A DNA stretch of 27,244 nt from positions 1 to 27,244 of the forward strand of contig CAOOMX010000014.1 in assembly GCA_948497845.1 (NCBI GenBank), read 5' to 3'. Source of the DNA: an uncultured Bacilli bacterium. GTDB lineage: Bacteria > Bacillota_I > Bacilli_A > RF39 > UBA660. Positions 13,941 to 21,900 of this stretch are shown piece after piece. The notes beneath the pieces were generated by a model. It was not told where the DNA came from and ran no database searches. It saw only the letters and a list, made by a program, of their open reading frames with translations. The position numbers and the translations under genes are program-made. The first letter of the stretch is position 1. Every line of letters begins with the position of its first letter.

Positions 13941-15373
13941 AAAAGATATCAATTGGACATATTTTATTGTCATTTTTTAAAATACATTGTCAAGATATTC
14001 CTCATAAAGACTGGGCTTATAAAAGAAAAATTTATGAAATACTAAGAGGTGCAGGTGGCGTTTATATTAAATTTTTGCAAGTACTAGCTGTAAGTCATAA
14101 GTTTATGGATGGTTGGAGTACAATTAAAGATTATGAAGTTTTTAATCAAGTTGATGAGGAATTTATTGACGTGAAAAAATATCTTTTGCATCAAGAACAG
14201 TATAAATCTATTGATACTATTCCTTTTGCTAAAGGGTCTTTTGCCCAAGTGTATAAAGCCACTTTATTAAATGATAAAAAAGTCGTTCTTAAAGTTTTGC
14301 GTCCTAGTGTTTATAACAATTTGGATAAGGATTTAAAAAAGCTTCATGTGCTTGTTAAAATTTTTAAATATTTTTTGCCAGATTCTATTGTGGATTATGA
14401 AGATGCTTTTATAGAATTTGCTAGAAATACGAAGATGGAAACTGATTATGAAAATGAAATTGCCAATATAAAATATTTTGCTAATTATTATAAAAATCAT
14501 CCATCAGTGATTGTACCTAAAGTATATGATTATTTGTGCTCTTCAACTATTATTGTTGAAGAATATATGGATGGAGTTGCTTTAGCTGATTTGATTACGA
14601 ATAAAGACATAGACTTTTCTTTGGCCGAACAAAGTAACTTATGGAAACAAATTGTTATTGTTGGTGGGGAAGCTTTAAGGACTGCGATGGTAAGTGATTA
14701 TGTTTATGGTGATCCCCATCTTGGAAATATTTTGTTACTTAATGATGGTAAAGTTGCTTTGGTAGACTTTGGACTTGTGGCTAAAAAACCGATTTCACAA
14801 GAAGCTTTTTATTTGTGGGTTAAAGCATATTATGATATCCTGTTAGGTAAAAATACTTTTGAAGGTTTATTAAAAACTACTTGTATGTGTTTTTGTCCTG
14901 ATATTACAAATGCTTTAAATAAATATTTTGGTACACCAGATCTTATATCTTCTTTAGCATCTATTCTTAATCAAGATGCCAAAGAAGCTTTACAAAATAA
15001 TGATAAAGCGGCATATATTACTCAAAATGGTCATTTGCTTTCTTTGTTTTTAGACTATGTTAATAGTACAAAAGCTCTTCGTTTGAAGCTTGATATGCAA
15101 AATTATCAGTTATTAAAAGCTATGCAGGCTTTTATAGGTTCTGTTACAATTTTAACGCATCAAAAATTTGAAGAAGCTTATGTTTCTATTATGCTTGCTT
15201 CAATGAAGTATGCTTTAGATGAAGTAGAGAATAAAGGTGTCGTACATGATTATTCTTTAAAAACATCTTATTCTAAAAATGAAAGCTATGAATTGCTTAT
15301 AGGTTTTTTAACTAATATTGCTAATAGTGATGAAAGTTTATTTGATAAAATAATGGAAAGGATGTGTTTGTAA
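13937..15373 (+). CDS. ABC1/AarF/UbiB-family atypical kinase, 478 aa
   Basis: The ABC1 (UbiB/Coq8) kinase-like fold is recognisable. The KxGQ-type signature is present but reads KFLQ (45-48). The Ala-rich loop reads AKGSFAQVYKA (98-108), the ATP-binding Lys is K119, GDPHLGNILLL (258-268) matches the DPHPGN motif and DFGL (277-280) binds metal. The family supports quinone or lipid metabolism and may use ATP to move or extract membrane lipids. In place of Gly in KxGQ there is Leu, at a position that tunes ATPase versus kinase activity in the family. Typical members are 530-560 aa with two C-terminal membrane helices; here the C-terminal part is soluble and the helices are absent. Both neighbours encode two-helix mini-proteins with overlapping starts and stops. 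Confidence 0.88.
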   Translation: MKKISIGHILLSFFKIHCQDIPHKDWAYKRKIYEILRGAGGVYIKFLQVLAVSHKFMDGWSTIKDYEVFNQVDEEFIDVKKYLLHQEQYKSIDTIPFAKGSFAQVYKATLLNDKKVVLKVLRPSVYNNLDKDLKKLHVLVKIFKYFLPDSIVDYEDAFIEFARNTKMETDYENEIANIKYFANYYKNHPSVIVPKVYDYLCSSTIIVEEYMDGVALADLITNKDIDFSLAEQSNLWKQIVIVGGEALRTAMVSDYVYGDPHLGNILLLNDGKVALVDFGLVAKKPISQEAFYLWVKAYYDILLGKNTFEGLLKTTCMCFCPDITNALNKYFGTPDLISSLASILNQDAKEALQNNDKAAYITQNGHLLSLFLDYVNSTKALRLKLDMQNYQLLKAMQAFIGSVTILTHQKFEEAYVSIMLASMKYALDEVENKGVVHDYSLKTSYSKNESYELLIGFLTNIANSDESLFDKIMERMCL

Positions 15374-15567
15374 TGTCAAAAACAAAATTAAATTCGATAC
15401 TACTTCATATACGTTATCCTTATACTGGTATAGTTATTGCTATTATGTGGATTGGTATGGCTATTATTATTACTAGTCAACAGATAGAAGCGTATGAAAT
15501 CCTTTTGGCAGCTACAGCAGTCGCGACTTTGATTATTGCTGTGATTGGATTTAGGCAAGTGAAATAG
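15373..15567 (+). CDS. Small two-helix membrane protein coupled to the UbiB-like kinase, 64 aa
   Basis: The ATG overlaps the kinase stop codon (TAATG). The product has a short basic N-terminus, a hydrophobic helix at about residues 18-35, a polar link (SQQIEAYE) and a second helix at about 43-60, ending FRQVK. An in-frame GTG nine bases upstream is possible, but the stop-start overlap favours this ATG. Its shape matches the two C-terminal membrane helices normally fused to UbiB kinases. I infer that it may supply them in trans. Confidence 0.7.
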   Translation: MSKTKLNSILLHIRYPYTGIVIAIMWIGMAIIITSQQIEAYEILLAATAVATLIIAVIGFRQVK

Positions 15568-15584
15568 AATTATTATGAAATTAG

Positions 15585-15593
15585 TGTTATAAT
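15585..15593 (+). promoter_or_regulatory. Extended -10 promoter of the hydrolase gene
   Basis: TGT followed by TATAAT (15588-15593) is a consensus extended -10 about 23 bases before the ATG at 15616; the -35 is poor (TAGAAT). Confidence 0.6.
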
Positions 15594-15615
15594 AAAGAAT
15601 ATAAATGGAGGAAAT

Positions 15616-16170
15616 ATGAATAATTATTTTTTATTACATGGTAGTTTTGGTAGTCCTTTTAGTAATTGGATTCCTTATTTGAGAAGAGAAATTGAAAAGC
15701 AAAATGGTATTGTTTATACGCCAGATATGCCAACAGGTGTGGGTTTACAAACTTATGAAAATTGGGAAAGGGTATTACTTGTTTATGCTGATTGCGGCTT
15801 ACTTAATGAAAATACAATTATTTTTGCTCATTCTATTGCTCCAGTTTTTATCAGTAAGTTCTTAGTAAAAAACAAATTGAAAGTCAGAAGGTTAGTGTTT
15901 GTATATGGCTTTAATCAATATTTTGGTATAAATGAAGAATATGATACGGTAAATGAAAGTATGTATTTCATAGATTTAGCAGCTATTAAAAATTATTGTA
16001 GTGATATTGTATGTTTTTATACTGACAATGATCCTTATGTAAAAATGACTGCTGAAAAAGAATTTGCAGATACAGTAAGCACTACTCAGATTATGATTCC
16101 TAGTGGGGGACATTTAAATAGTGAGAGTGGGTACGAAGAATTTTCTGAGCTGTTGCCCTTTTTAGAATAA
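15616..16170 (+). CDS. RBBP9/YdeN-like alpha/beta serine hydrolase, 184 aa
   Basis: This small alpha/beta hydrolase begins with the typical FLLHGSFGSPFSNWIPYL (5-22), ahead of YTPDMP. The nucleophile elbow is AHSIA (71-75) with Ser73, where most hydrolases have GHSxG. The likely Asp is in FYTDNDPYV (D139) and the likely His in SGGHLN (H166), so the catalytic triad is complete. RBBP9/YdeN proteins cleave small esters or amides; the natural substrate is unknown. No signal peptide is present, so it is cytoplasmic. The ribosome binding site is TGGAGG. It is a single gene with an extended -10 promoter and a terminator overlapping its stop codon. Confidence 0.85.
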   Translation: MNNYFLLHGSFGSPFSNWIPYLRREIEKQNGIVYTPDMPTGVGLQTYENWERVLLVYADCGLLNENTIIFAHSIAPVFISKFLVKNKLKVRRLVFVYGFNQYFGINEEYDTVNESMYFIDLAAIKNYCSDIVCFYTDNDPYVKMTAEKEFADTVSTTQIMIPSGGHLNSESGYEEFSELLPFLE

Positions 16171-16188
16171 GAAATTATTCTTTTTTTT
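16164..16188 (+). terminator. Terminator of the hydrolase gene
   Basis: AGAATAA (16164-16170) pairs perfectly with TTATTCT (16175-16181) around a 4-base loop, followed by eight T. The stop codon is part of the left arm. Confidence 0.8.
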
Positions 16189-16198
16189 GGTACTATAA

Positions 16199-16248
16199 AA
16201 GTGTAATAATTAATTACAGAGAAGTGATTGAATATTACACTTCTTTTT
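16199..16248 (+). terminator. Second hairpin in the gene-poor stretch 16171-16478
   Basis: AAGTGTAATA (16199-16208) pairs perfectly with TATTACACTT (16233-16242) over 10 bp, followed by CTTTTTATT. A competing stem is possible between GAAGTG (16221-16226) and CACTTC (16238-16243). It may be a back-up terminator, or the remains of another gene's terminator. The rest of 16171-16478 holds a decayed coding fragment and no clear intact gene. Confidence 0.45.
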
Positions 16249-16259
16249 ATTATTCTTAT

Positions 16260-16361
16260 CTAAGGGGAGAAGTTCTTGTTAAAGATGCTTAAGGGCAACT
16301 TGTTGATCCAGATGCAGTTATCATTGAGGGACACGCTTATACGCATGGTACTTATTCATAA
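16260..16361 (+). pseudogene. Decayed coding fragment
   Basis: Read in the frame starting at 16260 this gives LRGEVLVKDA, an in-frame TAA, then GQLVDPDAVIIEGHAYTHGT and a final YS before a stop at 16359-16361. The composition is protein-like and richer in GC than its surroundings. There is no start codon or ribosome binding site. It looks like the C-terminal tail of a lost gene; I cannot name the family. Confidence 0.35.
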
Positions 16362-16487
16362 ATATTATGCTGGAACACTTAACTGTTATTTATATAGAAT
16401 GGTCCATTATTGACTATTCTTTTTTATAGTTAAAAGCCCACACAGTATATAAATATTTACATATTTTATTATTGGGAAGTGATATAT

Positions 16488-17342
16488 ATGTTAATAATTC
16501 TATTGGGTTGTTTATGCTTGTATATATTTATAAAAATATTATTGCAGTTTATTATAGTTAAATGGGGAAAAATTTCTTATGATGGCTTTTCATCTTTTGG
16601 TTTTCGATATCATTCTAAAAAAGATGTTTTTTACAGTGTTCAAAATGCTTGGCAAAAGAATTTTGGCTATACTCATATTTATGATGTTATGTGTCCTTGG
16701 TTTCAAATGATTGTTGATGTTTTACCTATTCATTTTTATTATAATCATAAAAATTGGCTTATTTCTTTTTGGAAAGGGCAGTACGGAATTACTACTGGAG
16801 CAGAAATAGGAATTTATAATACGAAAGAACAAAAAGTGTCTAAAAATACTTTGTATATGCCAATTCATGAAGATGAAAAATTAGATATGGGTTTTATTTT
16901 GTATTTTAAAGATCAGGTGCTTATTAAAGCTAGAGAAAGACATTGGTGGTTGGCTCTTTTTAAATTAGGCTTTTTTAGCAAACCAAAAGATTTAACAATG
17001 GCTTTGCATATAACTTTTCCTAATGAAGAAATGTTGCATGCGTTTGTAGAAGCCTTTGAAAAGATTGGATATAAGCAAAATGAATATAAAACTTTTGAAA
17101 CAACGTTTTATTTTGTTTTTAAAAAGTCTAAAGTTAGAAAAGTATGGACTCGTTCTTTTATAGGGGATTTTATTCGTCAGAAAATAAATTATCATAATGT
17201 AATGTTATATCAAAAATTAGCTAGTGATGCAGTGGAAAATAATAAAAAGGATGATTCGTTGGATGTGAATGCCCATCATGTCTTTCTTTATAAATTTGTT
17301 CCCTCTATTTTTGAGAATAAGGATTATCATGAAAATAGATAA
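16488..17342 (+). CDS. DUF4474 protein with N-terminal membrane anchor, 284 aa
   Basis: A hydrophobic helix at about residues 1-24 is followed by a soluble domain. That domain has the DUF4474 pattern: FGFRYHSKKDVFYSVQNAWQ, YDVMCPWFQMIVDVLPIHF, then the strongly conserved WLISFWKGQYGITTGAEIG and GIYNTKE. Later come LDMGFILYF and FPNEEMLHAFVEAFEKIGY. DUF4474 is a Bacillota family of unknown function. I use the ATG at 16488, eight bases after GGGAAG, rather than a GTG three codons upstream. The gene overlaps the start of the metallophosphoesterase gene by 14 bases, which implies co-translation and a shared task, probably on the cytoplasmic face of the membrane. Confidence 0.78.
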   Translation: MLIILLGCLCLYIFIKILLQFIIVKWGKISYDGFSSFGFRYHSKKDVFYSVQNAWQKNFGYTHIYDVMCPWFQMIVDVLPIHFYYNHKNWLISFWKGQYGITTGAEIGIYNTKEQKVSKNTLYMPIHEDEKLDMGFILYFKDQVLIKARERHWWLALFKLGFFSKPKDLTMALHITFPNEEMLHAFVEAFEKIGYKQNEYKTFETTFYFVFKKSKVRKVWTRSFIGDFIRQKINYHNVMLYQKLASDAVENNKKDDSLDVNAHHVFLYKFVPSIFENKDYHENR

Positions 17343-18216
17343 AGTGCTTGCTAAAGCTTTGGAGATGCCGATAGATGAAAATTCTAAAATTGTTATTATG
17401 AGTGATCAGCATCGTGGGGCTGGTGGAAATGCTGATAATTTTACAAAAAATCAAAACATTTTTGAGGCGGCTTTAAGAAAATATTATTTGAATGGTTTTA
17501 CCTATATCGAACTAGGTGATGGAGATGATATGTGGGAAGTTATTAATTATGATGAGATTATAAAAGAACATTTAAAAACATTTAAGCTTTTAAAAAAATT
17601 TTATGATGATAAACGCTTTTTCATGATTTATGGTAATCATGATATGTGTAAAAAAAATAAGGAAGTGTTAAAAAAGTTTTTCTATTTTTATCAAGATGTT
17701 GAACAAAGAAAACAAAAACCTCTTCTTAATGAGTTACAGGTTCATGAGTCTATTCTTCTTAAATATTATCAATATGATTTGCTTGTTCTTCATGGTCATC
17801 AAGTTGACTTTTTAAATAGCTCTTTATGGCGCTTGTCTAGATTTTTAGTACGATATCTTTGGAAACCTTTAGAAACAATTGGACTTAAGGATCCTACAAG
17901 TGCTGCTAAAAATTATAAGGGGGGAAAACTTACAGAAAAGAAGTTGGCAGCTTGGAGTAAAAAGAAAAACAAAATATTGATTGCGGGACATACGCATAGG
18001 CCTGTTTATCCAAATGTTGGTGAAAATTTATATTTTAATGATGGTACTTGTATACATCCGGATGGAATTACTTGTATTGAAATAGAAAATGGAAAAATTA
18101 CTTTGGTAAAATGGGCTTTAGAGCTAAAGGGAGATAATATTTTGGCTGTAGGAAGAGAAGTTATTGCAGGTGGGGATTCTATTCTTTCTTTTTATCAAAA
18201 GGTTCTCAAACGTTGA
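17329..18216 (+). CDS. Calcineurin-like metallophosphoesterase, 295 aa
   Basis: All metal-binding blocks of the metallophosphoesterase fold are present in order: MSDQHRG (24-30), LGDGDDMWE (62-70), YGNHDM (101-106), VLHGHQVD (about 160-167) and AGHTHRPV (about 222-229). The di-metal site therefore looks intact. GDGDD replaces the usual GDxxD spacing with an extra acidic residue. The family hydrolyses phosphomonoesters, diesters or pyrophosphates; a lipid or nucleotide substrate cannot be decided here. The frame is open further upstream, but AAGGA lies just before the ATG at 17329, giving a 14-base overlap with the DUF4474 gene. Confidence 0.85.
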   Translation: MKIDKVLAKALEMPIDENSKIVIMSDQHRGAGGNADNFTKNQNIFEAALRKYYLNGFTYIELGDGDDMWEVINYDEIIKEHLKTFKLLKKFYDDKRFFMIYGNHDMCKKNKEVLKKFFYFYQDVEQRKQKPLLNELQVHESILLKYYQYDLLVLHGHQVDFLNSSLWRLSRFLVRYLWKPLETIGLKDPTSAAKNYKGGKLTEKKLAAWSKKKNKILIAGHTHRPVYPNVGENLYFNDGTCIHPDGITCIEIENGKITLVKWALELKGDNILAVGREVIAGGDSILSFYQKVLKR

Positions 18217-18240
18217 AATCTATTGTACACTGAATATAGT
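18213..18240 (+). promoter_or_regulatory. Promoter of the dapB-like gene
   Basis: TTGAAA (18213-18218), a 16-base spacer and TATAGT (18235-18240). The expected start near 18247 is only a base or two before the ATG at 18249, so the transcript may be almost leaderless. Confidence 0.5.
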
Positions 18241-18248
18241 GATTATAA

Positions 18249-18938
18249 ATGAAATGTAAAATATTATGGAGCGGTATTACTGGTAATACTGGTAAAATGA
18301 TGCAAAAGGTTATTGGAAAACGTGATGATGTTGTGTTGGCTGGAGGTATTTGTAGGAGTTCATCTGACTTCTTTTCTTATGAGAAAATAGATGATATCAA
18401 GCCTATTTTTGATGTGTTGGTTGATTTTTCACATCCTGAGCATTTTGATAAACTTTTGCAATTGGCCTTAAAATATAAGAAACCTTTTGTAGTAGGAACA
18501 AGTGGCTTAAGCGATGAGCAAATGCATGCTTTGGAAGACGCTGCAAAGATCATTCCTGTTTTTAAAGGAGGAAATTTTCGTTTTTTGGTAAAGACTTTTA
18601 TTGATGAAATAGTTAGTCTTGCTAAAAATAGTTTGGATGAAGAAATTATTTTGGAGGAGACTCATTATAAATCGATGCATTTGCCTAGTCAAACTGCTTT
18701 GGTAATAAAAAAAAGAGTAGAAGAAGAAACTGGTAAAAAACTTATTATCAAGTCAACGACGCAAGACATTTTTTTTACAAATCAGTGGTGTGTTCAAAAT
18801 GTCTCTTTTTCATGTCCAGTATATGATGAAAATTTAGTAAATAATATTTTATCTATTGCCTTTATTATGTGTAGTAAGAAGGCAGATGGAATATATGATT
18901 TAGACCGTTTGTATGCTTTAAATGTTATAGATAGATAA
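18249..18938 (+). CDS. dapB: Divergent 4-hydroxy-tetrahydrodipicolinate reductase-like protein (DapB), 229 aa
   Basis: DapB reduces HTPA with NAD(P)H in lysine and diaminopimelate synthesis. The Rossmann start GITGNTGKM (9-17) replaces the usual GxxGRMG. VLVDFSHPE (57-65), VVGTSGLS (81-88) and the NFR segment (109-111) align with the family, and ETHYKSMHLPSQTALV (137-152) stands where DapB has EAHHxxKxDAPSGTAL. One catalytic His remains (H139), but the second His is Tyr and the catalytic Lys position reads Ser/Met, with one residue missing before the Pro. The fold is DapB; activity is uncertain. No other lysine gene is nearby. A ribosome binding site is barely visible. The end is normal for the short bacterial DapB group. 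Confidence 0.72.
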   Translation: MKCKILWSGITGNTGKMMQKVIGKRDDVVLAGGICRSSSDFFSYEKIDDIKPIFDVLVDFSHPEHFDKLLQLALKYKKPFVVGTSGLSDEQMHALEDAAKIIPVFKGGNFRFLVKTFIDEIVSLAKNSLDEEIILEETHYKSMHLPSQTALVIKKRVEEETGKKLIIKSTTQDIFFTNQWCVQNVSFSCPVYDENLVNNILSIAFIMCSKKADGIYDLDRLYALNVIDR

Positions 18939-18939
18939 A

Positions 18940-18968
18940 TTGACAGGTAGTTAAGATTGTGGTATCAT
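18940..18968 (+). promoter_or_regulatory. Promoter of the giant nucleotidyltransferase gene
   Basis: Consensus TTGACA (18940-18945), a 17-base spacer and TATCAT (18963-18968) preceded by TGG. It begins two bases after the dapB-like stop codon. Confidence 0.75.
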
Positions 18969-18991
18969 AAACTTATTTTTAGGGGGAAATT

Positions 18992-21900
18992 ATGAGATAT
19001 AAGTATAGAAGGGGGCAAATTTTTAGAAAACCTTTGCCAGTTTCGAAACAAATAAAGACATATATTTATAATAATGAGTTACCATTTTCTTTATATTTAG
19101 AAAATGCTTTGGAAGATAAGGTTCCCATTAGCTGTTTATGTAAAAAAGATAGAAAGATTGTTAGTCGTTTTGGTATAGAAAAATCTAAAGATATCGACTG
19201 GGAACTTCTTAATAAAGATTTGGGATATCATGTGTTAGAATTGTATTCTTTATTGGAACATTGTTCTTTAGATAATGCCAATCAAGTTCTTTATGCATAT
19301 ATACAAGATAGGATTGCTCCAGCTCTTTATTCTGAAAAAATGAAAAAGTTTTTTCCAAAACGCTTTATTGATGTTTCTACTATTCTAGATAAAGATTTAA
19401 AAGATGTTGTTAATCGTTTTAATACAGGAGAAGCTTCTTTACATGAATTGATTTCTTATTGGTCTTTTTTTAAAGATAAAGATTGGTATTATTTTTTTGT
19501 ATTTAATAATTATTCGTTTGTTTTTGAAGATGTTATTCATTTTATGGAAGCATATGAAGAATTAGTTCCTATTCTTTTAAAAACAAATCAAATTGGCTAT
19601 TTTATTGGAAATTGTTCAAGGGAATCTATTGAAGAACAAAAAAATTTTTTAGGATTGGCTGCTATTAGTATTATAGAAAATGCCGAAAACTATTATGGGG
19701 AAAAAGTAGATTTAACTGAAGAAGATTATAAGGTTTTATATAAGTATATTTCTATCAATGATTATTTGCAAAAATATTTGAAAAGTGATCCTATTTATGA
19801 AGAATTGCAAAGTTTATCTATGGATGAAGTTTTGGAAGTGTTTCGAATAGATTTTTTTAAAGATCGAAATGTTGTGCATTTTTTAAATACTTTTGGGGTA
19901 GCAGAGGTTTTAGCTTTTGAAAAAAATTGTGGTCCTTTTTTAACTTTGAATAATTGTTTGTTATTAAAATGTCTAGATTTAAGTTACTACACTGGACAAA
20001 CATTTTCTTCTTTTTTAGAAGCATTTATTATAAAATCCTTAGCAAGTTTTGATGGTCGTATTAATCATAGTGTTATTCATGGCGAATTTAGAGATCGTCA
20101 TCCACATTTATTTATACCTACAAATGCTCCGGATGCTTTACAAAAAGCTTTTTATAGTTATCAAGTAGATTTAGATTATGTGATAAATCATCCTCAATAT
20201 AGGGATTATTTAAAGAATATTGATGTTGAATTCTTAGTTCCTTCTGTTTCTGTTCTTGTTGGAAGAAATCAATACGTTAATTTTTTATCTTTATTAAAGG
20301 AGTATTTTTCGCAAGAAGAAGTTTTTTCTATTGTTCTTACATATGGAAAGTATTTTTATTTAATAGGTAAGAAGAAATTGATACAAGATGCAAATCAATT
20401 TACAAAAGACGATTTAATGATGATTATTATGCTAATTAGAAGTATTGCTATCACAGAATTAGGTATGTTTTATAATGAAGATTTGGCACAAGAGGAGAGC
20501 TATAGACGAAGAAAATCATTGTTTTTGCCTGAAAATACAGATGCTTCTATTAAAGAGAAATTTTATAATAAGAAGTTTAAAATAGAGGATTTTGTAAATG
20601 ATCCAGATCTTTTAGAAATATTTACATCTACAAATGTCATTTATGGGTTTCCTCCAGAATATATGTGGGCTTATTCTTTGTTTACTGACAATCAAAGTAT
20701 GTTTTGTGCTAATCAATGTAGATTAAGAGCAATTCAAGGTTACTTGGAATTAAAAGATTGTAATAGTCGTGAAAAATATGTAGAATTAATGAAAGCTTAT
20801 GGAATAGTTGTTGGTCCTAGCAAAGTAGGAGAATTGTTAATTATTATTCAAAGAATATCTCTTTCAAATGCTAGAGAATTATTTAAATTTAGAAAAATGA
20901 TTGTGCCTTTACTCCTAAAAAATGAAAATCCTCTAGAAACATTAGATTTACTTGAAAATATTTTTGTTGAAAATAAGTTACCTACTGTGGGGAAGATCTA
21001 TTTGTGCTTTCAAATTCTTTACCCTGATTTTAAGACTTTTGTTTTAGATAATAATAAAATGTCTCCAGTTCTTGATAAAAGTTCTTCTTGGAAAAAAAGA
21101 ATTATTATTTTTTCAGATTTAATTCGAGCAACTTTAGGTTCTGGTAATCGATCATTGCTACAGTTTCTTAATCACCTAAAAGAAGGAGCTATGTTGTATG
21201 ATAAAGTAAGATTTAATGGGCAGACAGAAGATGATTTGTCTAGAGCTTGGAGAGAAACATTAGAAAATTATGCGAGTTATTTAACCGTTTTATACCATAA
21301 TACTTTTCATGCTAAATCTTTTGCTTGGAGTGGAAGTATTTTGGAAGATATAGATAAGCTTTATCAATTATTTGGTGTTTTAGATGATAAACATAATATA
21401 GTAGATCGTCTTGTAAATATGTTTTGTCATTTTGCTGGGTTTAAAACCTTAAATGATATTGATATGTATTTAAATAGTAGGGTGTTTAGGATAGATAAAA
21501 AAAATAGAGGAATAGCTAGTCATAAATTTTTACTTGAAAAAGGCGATTTTATTAAAGGAATTTATAAGTCAGCCTTTAGGGGTATTTTACAAAATGGATG
21601 CGTTTCAAATGAATTTTTGGGGGAAAATGCTAAGAGTGATAGTACTCCTCTTGATACAGATGTATCTATCATTCTTAAAGATTTAGATACAAATACCCAA
21701 ATGATTTATGAAACAGTAACAGGTAATAGTTATGGTGATGTGTTCTTAGTTTTAAAAAATGATCAACGTTTTATTTGTACCAGAGATGAGAAGAAAACTA
21801 AATCTTTTCAATATGATGAAAAGAAATTAGAAGTTTTTTATTCTGGTAAAGTGGGAGAATCTCATTATGGTATAAGAACTGGTTTTGCTTCAACAGATAT

